Source: Comamonadaceae bacterium
GTDB taxonomy: Bacteria; Pseudomonadota; Gammaproteobacteria; Burkholderiales; Burkholderiaceae_C
DNA length: 13,006 nucleotides
Direction of reading: 5' to 3'
NCBI GenBank assembly: GCA_947469815.1
Contig: CANIRI010000028.1
Location: 1 to 13,006 of the forward strand
Within the stretch, counting starts at the first letter, position 1. The number at the start of each line of letters is the position of its first letter. Positions 6,867 to 13,006 of the stretch are shown piece after piece. Made by a program: the position numbers and the translations under genes. The notes under the pieces are model-generated. The model did no database searches and was not told where the DNA came from. It saw nothing but the letters and a program-made list of their open reading frames with translations.

Positions 6867-7790
6867 TTACCAGGCAGGCGCCGCTTGTGCAAAGCCGCGC
6901 GGGGCCTGGCGCTCGTCCTCGAAGCTCACCATCTCCCAGGCCGCCGGTTGATCCAGCAGCGCGCGCAGGAGCACGTTGTTGAGGGCATGGCCTGAGCGGC
7001 GGGCTTCGTAATACGCCAGCAGAGGATGGCCCAGCAGGTAGAGGTCACCCATGGCATCGAGGATTTTGTGTTTGACGAATTCATCGTCGTAGCGCAGCCC
7101 GCCCGCATTGAGCACTTTGTAGTCGTCCATCACAATGGCATTGTCCAAGCCGCCGCCCATGGCCAGGCCGTTGGCGCGCATCATCTCCACATCTTTGGTA
7201 AAACCGAAGGTGCGGGCACGGGCAATATCTTTGGCGTAATTGCCGGCGCCCAGGTCGAATTCCACGCGCTGGCCGGTGGAGTCCACGGCGGGATGGTTGA
7301 AATCAATTTCGAAACCCAGCTTGTAGCCGTTGTAGGGCAGTAGCCGCGCCCACTTGGCCTGCGCGCCTGTGCCATCACGAACCTCCACCGCAGACTTGAT
7401 TCGCACAAACCGGCGCGCTGCGTTTTGCATCACGATGCCCGCGTTTTGCAGCAGAAAGACAAAGGAGGCCGCTGAGCCGTCCAGGATCGGAACCTCTTCT
7501 GCCGTGATGTCCACGTACATGTTGTCCACGCCGAGGCCGGCGCAGGCCGACATCAGGTGCTCCACGGTGTGGACTTTGGCGCTGCCCGCTGAGAGCGTGG
7601 AAGCGAGGCGGGTTTCGGTTACCGCCTGGGGCGAGACACGGATCTCGGGTGCATCGGCGAGGTCGACGCGGCGAAATACGATGCCGCTATCGGGTGCTGC
7701 CGGGCGCAGGGTCAGTTCCACCCGTTGCCCGCTGTGCAAACCCACTCCTACCGCCTTAGTGAGCGACTTCAATGTGCGCTGTTGAATCAT
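6867..7790 (-). CDS. lpxC: LpxC, UDP-3-O-acyl-N-acetylglucosamine deacetylase
   Basis: LpxC is the cytosolic zinc deacetylase that performs the first committed step of lipid A synthesis. The product is 307 residues from the ATG at 7790. Numbered from that Met, the HTVEH motif (74-78) supplies the catalytic Glu 77 and zinc ligand His 78. [10 protein letters not shown] (240-249) supplies zinc ligands His 241 and Asp 245. His 268 in RRSGHALNN is the conserved catalytic His. The acyl-tunnel region RARTFGF is also present. An in-frame ATG at 7796 would add two residues. I chose 7790 because MIQQRTLKS aligns with the usual LpxC start MIKQRTLK and because a TAAAAT hexamer sits exactly 6 nt before it. 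No Shine-Dalgarno sequence precedes either ATG. It follows ftsZ, the classic order at the end of the dcw cluster, with a hairpin in the gap between them. Confidence 0.96.
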   Translation of the reverse strand: MIQQRTLKSLTKAVGVGLHSGQRVELTLRPAAPDSGIVFRRVDLADAPEIRVSPQAVTETRLASTLSAGSAKVHTVEHLMSACAGLGVDNMYVDITAEEVPILDGSAASFVFLLQNAGIVMQNAARRFVRIKSAVEVRDGTGAQAKWARLLPYNGYKLGFEIDFNHPAVDSTGQRVEFDLGAGNYAKDIARARTFGFTKDVEMMRANGLAMGGGLDNAIVMDDYKVLNAGGLRYDDEFVKHKILDAMGDLYLLGHPLLAYYEARRSGHALNNVLLRALLDQPAAWEMVSFEDERQAPRGFAQAAPAW

Positions 7791-7796
7791 CGTCAT

Positions 7797-7802
7797 ATTT
7801 TA
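7797..7802 (-). promoter_or_regulatory. Possible -10 element of a leaderless lpxC transcript
   Basis: TAAAAT on the minus strand (5 of 6 matches to TATAAT) ends exactly 6 nt before the second lpxC ATG at 7790. The region that would hold the -35 is GC-rich and overlaps the ftsZ-lpxC hairpin, and I see no TTGACA-like hexamer there. Assigned by spacing and by the lack of a Shine-Dalgarno. Confidence 0.35.
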
Positions 7803-7808
7803 GAGGCT

Positions 7809-7844
7809 GCAGTGCCCCGCCCCAGTGGCGGGAAGTTGCACTGC
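7809..7844 (-). promoter_or_regulatory. Bulged hairpin between ftsZ and lpxC
   Basis: An outer stem pairs GCAGTGC (7809-7815) with GCACTGC (7838-7844). An inner stem pairs CCCGCC (7816-7821) with GGCGGG (7827-7832). The loop is 5 nt and there is a 5-nt bulge (7833-7837) on one side, giving 13 base pairs. On the transcribed strand it begins 7 nt after the ftsZ stop. No U-run follows, so it is not a textbook intrinsic terminator. It could attenuate, stabilise the ftsZ 3' end, or mark an RNase processing site. Confidence 0.6.
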
Positions 7845-7851
7845 GCCGACA

Positions 7852-9096
7852 TCAATCGGCTTGTTTGCGCAGGAAAGCAGGGATGTCAATGTCGTCCATA
7901 CCACCGCTGGACATGGCGTCCACCCGCGCCGCTGCCGACGCGCCTCGGCGTCCTGCGTTGGCCCAGACCTGTGGGCGTCCGACATTGGAGAAATCCATAT
8001 CGGCAATGCGCGGCGTCGGGCTGCCGCCCATGGTGTTGGTTTGCGCGACCGCATCGGTCAGCGTGGGGACGTTGAAGGGTACGTTGTCGGTCCCGGTGCG
8101 CATGACCTGCAGGGGAGGAGCCTGGCGGCGCGGTGCCTGGCGGCTCAGTCCCGTGGCCACCACCGTCACGCGGACCTGGTCACCGAGCGACTCGTCGTGC
8201 GCGGTGCCGTAAATCACGTGTGCATCGGCCGAGGCATAGCCGCGCACCGTGTCCATGGCCAGACGCGATTCGCTCAGTTTGAGCGAGCCGCGCTTGGCGG
8301 AAATCAACACCAGCACGCCCTTGGCTCCGGCCAGGTCAATGCCTTCGAGCAGCGGGCAGGCCACGGCCTGTTGCGCGGCGATACTGGCGCGGTCCGGACC
8401 GCTGGCCTGCGCCGTGCCCATCATGGCTTTGCCGGGCTCGCCCATCACGGTGCGCACGTCCTCGAAGTCCACGTTGATATGACCTGGCATGTTGATGATC
8501 TCGGCAATGCCGCCCACCGCGTTTTTCAGCACATCGTTGGCCTGGGCAAAGGCCTCGTCTTCGCTGATGTCATCGCCCAGTACTTCGAGCAATTTTTCGT
8601 TCAGGATCACGATCAGCGAGTCCACGTTTTCTTCCAGCTCTGCCAGACCCGCTTCGGCATTTTTCATGCGTCGGTCCCCTTCGAACGAAAAGGGTTTGGT
8701 GACCACGCCGACCGTCAGAATCCCCATTTCCTTGGCCACTTTGGCGATGATGGGTGCAGCCCCGGTGCCGGTGCCGCCGCCCATGCCGGCGGTGATGAAC
8801 AGCATGTGCGCACCTTCGATGGCGCTGCGGATGGATTCCTCGGCCTGTTGCGCCGCTTCCCGGCCCATATCGGGCTTGCTGCCCGCGCCCAGACCGGTAT
8901 GACCCAGCTGGATGATCTTGTGCGCGGTGCTGCGTCCCAAGGCTTGGGCATCGGTATTGGCCGAGATGAATTCAACGCCGTCGACCCGGCCATCAATCAT
9001 GTGCTGCACGGCGTTGCCGCCGCCGCCGCCCACGCCAATCACCTTGATTTTTGTTCCTTGGTTGAATCGTTCTTCATCCAGCATTTCGATGGTCAT
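7852..9096 (-). CDS. ftsZ: FtsZ, tubulin-like cell division GTPase
   Basis: FtsZ polymerises with GTP into the cytoplasmic Z-ring that organises the divisome. The product is 414 residues from the ATG at 9096. Features in order: GVGGGGGNAV (21-30); tubulin signature GGGTGTG (106-112); T7 loop NVDFEDVRTVM (208-218), which completes the GTPase site of the next subunit; a variable linker at about 318-398 containing a doubled RQAP; and the conserved C-terminal peptide DDIDIPAFLRKQAD (401-414), which binds FtsA and ZipA-type partners. An ATG at 9129 would add 11 residues but has no Shine-Dalgarno, whereas 9096 has AGGAG at ideal spacing and yields the usual MTIEM start. The 54-bp gap after ftsA contains a run of seven T on the coding strand (9141-9147). 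Confidence 0.97.
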   Translation of the reverse strand: MTIEMLDEERFNQGTKIKVIGVGGGGGNAVQHMIDGRVDGVEFISANTDAQALGRSTAHKIIQLGHTGLGAGSKPDMGREAAQQAEESIRSAIEGAHMLFITAGMGGGTGTGAAPIIAKVAKEMGILTVGVVTKPFSFEGDRRMKNAEAGLAELEENVDSLIVILNEKLLEVLGDDISEDEAFAQANDVLKNAVGGIAEIINMPGHINVDFEDVRTVMGEPGKAMMGTAQASGPDRASIAAQQAVACPLLEGIDLAGAKGVLVLISAKRGSLKLSESRLAMDTVRGYASADAHVIYGTAHDESLGDQVRVTVVATGLSRQAPRRQAPPLQVMRTGTDNVPFNVPTLTDAVAQTNTMGGSPTPRIADMDFSNVGRPQVWANAGRRGASAAARVDAMSSGGMDDIDIPAFLRKQAD

Positions 9097-9102
9097 AGAG
9101 GG

Positions 9103-9107
9103 CTCCT
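9103..9107 (-). promoter_or_regulatory. Shine-Dalgarno that decides the ftsZ start
   Basis: AGGAG on the minus strand ends 6 nt before the ATG at 9096. It lies downstream of the alternative ATG at 9129, so it favours the shorter FtsZ of 414 residues. Confidence 0.8.
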
Positions 9108-9150
9108 GGTGGTTTTCTGAGTGGGACATGGTTGCGGGGTAAAAAAAGGG

Positions 9151-10380
9151 TTAAAAAGTTCCGGCGAAAAAATCTTTGAGCTGGGAGAAAGCACTTTTCA
9201 CCGAGCCGTTTTTCTGCGACACCTTGATGCCACGGATGCGCGCGATGCGGGCCTCTTCAAGAAGGCCCATAGCAGTGGAGGCGCGTGGCTGGGCGATCAA
9301 ATCGGCCAGCGAGCCGCGGTACTGCGGCAGGCCCCGGCGCACGGGCTTGAGGAAAATGTCCTCGCCGAGTTCGACCATGCCGGGCATGATGCAGCTGCCA
9401 CCGGTCAGAACCACCCCGGAGGACAAGACCTCCTCGAAGCCCGATTCGCGCATTACTTGGTTCACCAGTGTGAAGATCTCTTCGACGCGCGGCTCAATCA
9501 CACCGGCCAGGGCCTGGCGGCTGAGCATGCGCGGGCTGCGGTCGCCCAGGCCGGGGACTTCAACCTGTACTTCCGGGTTGACCAGCACCTGCTTGGCGTG
9601 ACCCGCCTCGACCTTGATTTCTTCAGCGTCTTTGGTCGGCGTGCGCAGCGCCATGGCGATGTCGCTGGTGATCAGATCCCCGGCAATCGGAATCACTGCC
9701 GTGTGGCGGATCGCGCCATTGGTGAAGATGGCCACGTCGGTGGTGCCCGCGCCAATGTCCACCAGCGCCACGCCCAATTCGCGCTCGTCAGCGGTGAGCA
9801 CCGACAGGCTGGAGGCCAGCGGGTTGAGCATCAATTGGTCGACCTCCAGGCCGCAGCGGCGCACGCACTTGATGATGTTTTCTGCCGCGCTTTGCGAGCC
9901 GGTCACGATGTGCACTTTGGCTTCGAGGCGCATGCCGCTCATGCCGATGGGCTCGCGCACTTCCTGGTTGTCGATGATGAATTCCTGTGGCTCCACCAGC
10001 AGCAGTCTTTGGTCGGTGGAGATATGGATCGCCTTGGCGGTCTCGACCACGCGCGAAACATCCGCTTGCGTGACCTCGCGGTCTTTGATGGCCACCATGC
10101 CGGGCGAGTTGATGCCGCGGATATGGCTGCCGGTGATACCGGTGTAGACGCGGGTGATCTTGCAGTCCGCCATCAGCTCGGCTTCTTTGAGCGCCTGTTG
10201 GATGCTGGCAACGGTCGCGTCGATGTTCACGACCACGCCGCGCTTGAGGCCAAAGCTCGGCGCGATGCCGTAGCCCGCCAATTTCAATTCACCATTGGCC
10301 AGCACCTCTGCGACCACCGCCATCACCTTGGCTGTGCCGATGTCCAGGCCAATGACCAGATCTTTGTATTCTTTTGCCAT
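9151..10380 (-). CDS. ftsA: FtsA, actin-like divisome membrane tether
   Basis: FtsA is an actin-fold ATPase that anchors FtsZ filaments to the inner membrane and signals to later division proteins. The product is 409 residues, of normal length. Phosphate-binding motif GLDIGTAKV (11-19) is at the N-terminus. The FtsA-specific 1C subdomain lies at about 85-165. The second phosphate motif is VDIGAGTTDVA (207-217) and the adenosine motif LTGGS is at 325-329. The C-terminal SAFSQLKDFFAGTF (396-409) is a short amphipathic helix, the expected membrane-targeting sequence. The start at 10380 has AAGG 8 nt upstream. It lies 19 bp after ftsQ and 54 bp before ftsZ, in the conserved division-gene order. 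Confidence 0.97.
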   Translation of the reverse strand: MAKEYKDLVIGLDIGTAKVMAVVAEVLANGELKLAGYGIAPSFGLKRGVVVNIDATVASIQQALKEAELMADCKITRVYTGITGSHIRGINSPGMVAIKDREVTQADVSRVVETAKAIHISTDQRLLLVEPQEFIIDNQEVREPIGMSGMRLEAKVHIVTGSQSAAENIIKCVRRCGLEVDQLMLNPLASSLSVLTADERELGVALVDIGAGTTDVAIFTNGAIRHTAVIPIAGDLITSDIAMALRTPTKDAEEIKVEAGHAKQVLVNPEVQVEVPGLGDRSPRMLSRQALAGVIEPRVEEIFTLVNQVMRESGFEEVLSSGVVLTGGSCIMPGMVELGEDIFLKPVRRGLPQYRGSLADLIAQPRASTAMGLLEEARIARIRGIKVSQKNGSVKSAFSQLKDFFAGTF

Positions 10381-10399
10381 CGTTTTTACCTTCGTGCTG

Positions 10400-11182
10400 T
10401 TATTTCGGTTTGACCATCGTCAGCGTCGTCACGCCACGCAGCCGCAGGGCATAGGCCTGCTCGTAACGCAGATCCGCAAATTCCAAAGATCCGGCATTGC
10501 GGCCATAGCGCTGGGCCACCGTGGGCAGGGTTTGCAAAAAGCGTTCTGTGCGTTGCAAGACAGCGGCTTTGTCGGACCCACCCAGTTCCAGACGTGCGCC
10601 CGATTCCAGGCCTATGCGCCAATTACCGCGCGCGCTCAGCTCCACCTGCACCAATTCCATGCCGACCCGGTTCAGCGGTGCCAACAGGGTCTGGTACATG
10701 TCCCAGACTTGGGGCCCGGAACCGGCCGGGCCGGCCAGCCGGGGCAGGGTATTGGGCTCGACTTCATCGATATTGGCGTCAAACACTTCGGCAAAGCTGT
10801 TCAGCATGCGCGAATCGCCTTCGGCGCCCCAGTAGGCAACCGGTTGGTGTTCCTGCAGTTCGACCCGCAGGCGGTTGGGAAATTCCCGCCGCACCACCGC
10901 CTTGCGCACCCAGGGCATGGATTCATAGGATTCGCGGATCGCCGTCAGATTCACCGTGAAAAAAGTTCCGCGCATGCGCGGCAGCACATTGGCCCGCATG
11001 CTGGGGATGTTGTTGTGCGCCACTTCGCCGCGTACCGTGATGCGCTGGATGTCAAAGCCCGGCAGCCGCGCCACCCAGCGCGCTGCTGAAACCAGACCCA
11101 GCAGCACGAACACGCCCGCCAAGGCAGCGGCCGTGGCGTTCATCAGCCGGATGTCCATAGCCGGTGCCGCTGCTTCGCTCAT
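10400..11182 (-). CDS. ftsQ: FtsQ, bitopic divisome protein
   Basis: FtsQ connects early cytoplasmic division proteins to the periplasmic FtsL/FtsB/FtsW/FtsI complex. The product is 260 residues. There is a short cytoplasmic N-terminus and one transmembrane helix at about 16-34. A POTRA domain follows at about 42-118, running from [12 protein letters not shown] (42-53) through [20 protein letters not shown] (85-104) to QPVAYWG (113-119). The beta domain continues to about 255. The open frame continues far upstream through ddlB, but the ATG at 11182 is preceded by AGGAGGG at 8 nt and opens directly into the transmembrane segment. The start overlaps the ddlB stop as ATGA, which suggests coupled translation. 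Confidence 0.95.
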   Translation of the reverse strand: MSEAAAPAMDIRLMNATAAALAGVFVLLGLVSAARWVARLPGFDIQRITVRGEVAHNNIPSMRANVLPRMRGTFFTVNLTAIRESYESMPWVRKAVVRREFPNRLRVELQEHQPVAYWGAEGDSRMLNSFAEVFDANIDEVEPNTLPRLAGPAGSGPQVWDMYQTLLAPLNRVGMELVQVELSARGNWRIGLESGARLELGGSDKAAVLQRTERFLQTLPTVAQRYGRNAGSLEFADLRYEQAYALRLRGVTTLTMVKPK

Positions 11183-12177
11183 GGACGCTGCCCTCCTGCA
11201 CCGTTGTGGTTGTCCAGGGATGCGGATGCCAGGATGCGCAGGCACAGGTCCGCGTAGCCGATGCCTGCCGCGCGCGCGGCCATGGGAACCAGCGAATGGC
11301 TGGTCATACCCGGTGAGGTGTTCATTTCCAGCAAAAACGGCTTGCGGTCGCTGGCGCGCAGCATCAAATCGGCACGGCCCCAGCCCCTGCAGCCCAGGCT
11401 GCGGTAGGCGGCCAGCACCAGGCGGGCGATCTCTGCCTCTTCCGCTGCTGGCAGGCCACTGGGGCAGTGGTACGACACCGCGTCGGTGAAATATTTGTTC
11501 TGGTAGTCGTAAGCGCCTTCGGGCGCCTGAATACGCACTACTGGCAGCGCTTGCGCTGCAGCACCCTCGCCCAGCACAGCGCAGGTGACTTCTTCGCCGC
11601 TGATGAATTCTTCGCACAGCACATGGGCGTCATAGCGCGCTGACAGCGTCACGGCGGCTTGCAGCGCGTCGGCCGTTGCCACTTTGGTAACGCCCAGCGA
11701 AGACCCTTCGCGCGGCGGCTTGACGATCAGCGGCAGGCCCAGTTGTGCGGGAACGCCTGCGGCGGCTGCATGCAGCGCCGCCGTGCCTGCAGGGCTGCTA
11801 TCGGACGCGTCCAACACCACGCATTGCGGGGTGGGCAGGCCTTCGGCCAGCCACAAGCGCTTGGTCATTACTTTGTCCATGGCAACGGCCGAGGCCATCA
11901 CGCCCGAGCCGGTATATGGAATGCCCAGCAGCTCCAAGGCACCTTGCACCGTGCCGTCTTCACCAAAGCGGCCGTGCAGGGCGATGAAGCAGCGCGCCAC
12001 AACTTCGTCGCGCAAGGCCGCCAGATCGCGCTGCGCTGGGTCGAAGGGGTGTGCATCGACGCCGACGGAGCGCAAGGCTTCGAGCACGCCCTGGCCGGAT
12101 AGCAGGGAGATGTCGCGCTCGGCGGATGCGCCGCCCATGAGCACGGCCACGCGACCCATGTCTTTTGCGACGGTCAT
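11179..12177 (-). CDS. ddlB: D-alanine--D-alanine ligase, DdlB type
   Basis: Ddl is a cytoplasmic ATP-grasp enzyme joining two D-Ala with ATP to make the terminal dipeptide of the peptidoglycan stem. The product is 332 residues from the ATG at 12177. The N-terminus has [19 protein letters not shown] (10-28). The signature [18 protein letters not shown] (68-85) follows, then the ATP-site loop [11 protein letters not shown] (153-163), [11 protein letters not shown] (188-198), and the metal- and substrate-binding [15 protein letters not shown] (284-298). The frame is open 23 codons further upstream to 12246, but 12177 has AAGGGGG 6 nt upstream and overlaps the murC stop as ATGA. The 3' end overlaps ftsQ in the same way. 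The position between murC and ftsQ is classic for ddlB. Confidence 0.96.
   Translation of the reverse strand: MTVAKDMGRVAVLMGGASAERDISLLSGQGVLEALRSVGVDAHPFDPAQRDLAALRDEVVARCFIALHGRFGEDGTVQGALELLGIPYTGSGVMASAVAMDKVMTKRLWLAEGLPTPQCVVLDASDSSPAGTAALHAAAAGVPAQLGLPLIVKPPREGSSLGVTKVATADALQAAVTLSARYDAHVLCEEFISGEEVTCAVLGEGAAAQALPVVRIQAPEGAYDYQNKYFTDAVSYHCPSGLPAAEEAEIARLVLAAYRSLGCRGWGRADLMLRASDRKPFLLEMNTSPGMTSHSLVPMAARAAGIGYADLCLRILASASLDNHNGAGGQRP
11191..11197 (-). promoter_or_regulatory. Strong Shine-Dalgarno that decides the ftsQ start
   Basis: AGGAGGG on the minus strand lies 8 nt before the ATG at 11182, inside the last codons of ddlB. It fixes the ftsQ start and fits ATGA-coupled translation. 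Confidence 0.8.
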
Positions 12178-13006
12178 GTTGTGCCCCCTTGCAGCAAGGC
12201 GACCACCTGGCCCGGAACCGCGCCTATGGTGCCCGCACCCATGCACAAGAGCAAGTCGCCATCGCGCGCGCTTTGAACCGCCACCTGCGCCATGCCGTTG
12301 ATATCCGCCACAAATTGCGGCTCGACCTTGCCCGCCACGCGCAGTGCGCGCGCCAGCGAGCGGCCGTCAGCGGCGACGATGGGTGCCTCGCCAGCGGCGT
12401 AGACCTCGGCCAGCAAAACCGCATCGGCCTGGCCGATCACGGTCACAAAATCATCGAAGCAATCGCGGGTGCGGGTGTAGCGGTGGGGCTGGAAGGCCAA
12501 GACCAGACGCCGCCCCGGGAAAGCGCCGCGCGCGGCCGCCAGGGTGGCGGCCATCTCGACCGGGTGGTGGCCGTAGTCGTCCACCACGGTGATGCGCCCG
12601 CCTTGGGGTAGCGGCCAGTCGCCGTAGGGTTGGAAACGCCGTCCCACGCCTTTGAATTCGGCCAGCGCCTTGAGCAGCGCGGCGTCGGGCACATTGAGCT
12701 CCACTGCCACGCAAATCGCCGCCAGTGCATTGCGCACATTGTGTTCACCCGGCAGGTTGAGCACCACCTCCAGATCCGGCAGCACCACGCCATTGCGCCG
12801 GGTCACGGTGAAATGCATTTGCGACCCGACGGGGCGCACCTGGGTCGCGCGGACCTGCGCACCTTCGTCAAAGCCGTAGCTGGTGATCGGGCAGCTCACC
12901 TCGTCGACGATGGCGCGCACCGCAGGGTCGTCGGCGCACAAAATCGCGGTGCCGTAAAAGGGCATGCGGTGCAGAAAATCGACAAACGCTTTTTGCAGAC
13001 GGGCAA
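12174..13006 (-). CDS. murC: MurC, UDP-N-acetylmuramate--L-alanine ligase, N-terminus missing
   Basis: MurC is the cytoplasmic Mur ligase that adds L-Ala to UDP-MurNAc using ATP, the first amino acid of the stem peptide. About 276 C-terminal residues are visible; the family is roughly 460-480 long, so the N-terminal substrate domain and the P-loop are beyond the right edge. The frame is open to the edge and reads [20 protein letters not shown], so the Met at 12965 is internal. Visible signatures include [23 protein letters not shown], the Mur-ligase motif [12 protein letters not shown] (about 12590-12555), [13 protein letters not shown], and the C-terminal CMGAGTIG. It overlaps ddlB by ATGA. 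Other Mur ligases are excluded by the HHP motif with QPHRYTR and by the ddlB neighbour. Confidence 0.96.
   Translation of the reverse strand, partial: ARLQKAFVDFLHRMPFYGTAILCADDPAVRAIVDEVSCPITSYGFDEGAQVRATQVRPVGSQMHFTVTRRNGVVLPDLEVVLNLPGEHNVRNALAAICVAVELNVPDAALLKALAEFKGVGRRFQPYGDWPLPQGGRITVVDDYGHHPVEMAATLAAARGAFPGRRLVLAFQPHRYTRTRDCFDDFVTVIGQADAVLLAEVYAAGEAPIVAADGRSLARALRVAGKVEPQFVADINGMAQVAVQSARDGDLLLCMGAGTIGAVPGQVVALLQGGTT
12184..12190 (-). promoter_or_regulatory. Shine-Dalgarno that decides the ddlB start
   Basis: AAGGGGG on the minus strand lies 6 nt before the ATG at 12177, within the last codons of murC. It supports the shorter Ddl and coupled translation. Confidence 0.7.

Noticed and set aside
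7825..9120. Plus-strand open frame of 431 codons opposite ftsZ
   Set aside because: Shadow of FtsZ, with a His/Gln/Gly-rich translation.
9121..10413. Plus-strand open frame of 430 codons opposite ftsA
   Set aside because: Shadow of FtsA, with the same biased composition as the other antisense frames.
10400..11617. FtsQ as a 405-residue protein with a long N-terminal extension
   Set aside because: The extension lies wholly inside ddlB in another frame. The ATG at 11182 has a strong Shine-Dalgarno and gives normal FtsQ architecture.
1..13006. Search for mobile elements, CRISPR repeats, tRNA or a defence or biosynthetic system
   Set aside because: All DNA is accounted for by conserved core genes with short gaps. 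I saw no transposase, inverted terminal repeats, regularly spaced repeats or tRNA-like fold.

Overview
This window is a stretch of core chromosome from a GC-rich betaproteobacterium. It is most likely Burkholderiales, and family Comamonadaceae (Rhodoferax/Polaromonas type) fits best. The evidence is the protein sequences themselves, the division cluster order murC-ddlB-ftsQ-ftsA-ftsZ-lpxC, and an RNB exoribonuclease gene followed by a TonB-like gene and mtgA. The genus is inference. I see no mobile element, CRISPR array, rRNA or tRNA, and no base-composition break that would suggest transfer.

Layout. Positions 1-2350 are on the minus strand: rodA (elongation-specific peptidoglycan polymerase), then tldD, whose C-terminus runs off the left edge. 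A 39-bp divergent gap (2351-2389) separates rodA from a compact plus-strand operon at 2390-6658: RNB-family exoribonuclease, TonB/TolA-like envelope protein, mtgA (monofunctional transglycosylase) and ruvC (Holliday junction resolvase). The gaps inside this operon are 12, 2 and 7 bases. From 6665 to the right edge everything is on the minus strand. In transcription order it is murC (N-terminus beyond the right edge), ddlB, ftsQ, ftsA, ftsZ, lpxC and a small two-helix membrane protein that converges on ruvC. This is the distal end of the dcw (division and cell wall) cluster.

Function. MurC and Ddl make cytoplasmic peptidoglycan precursor. FtsQ, FtsA and FtsZ build the divisome. RodA and MtgA polymerise glycan strands. 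LpxC commits carbon to lipid A. The window is therefore mainly envelope synthesis and division, with one RNase, one resolvase and one TldD protease inserted. murC/ddlB and ddlB/ftsQ overlap as ATGA, which suggests translational coupling.

No novel multi-gene system is visible. The most interesting signal is regulatory. Four genes (tldD, rodA, the RNB gene and lpxC) lack a Shine-Dalgarno sequence, and each has a -10-like hexamer ending exactly 6 nt before its ATG. That geometry is expected if transcription begins on the A of the start codon (leaderless mRNA). Genes inside the two operons that have clear Shine-Dalgarno sequences do not show it. A sizeable hairpin also lies between ftsZ and lpxC. 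There is no gene-free stretch longer than about 60 bases.
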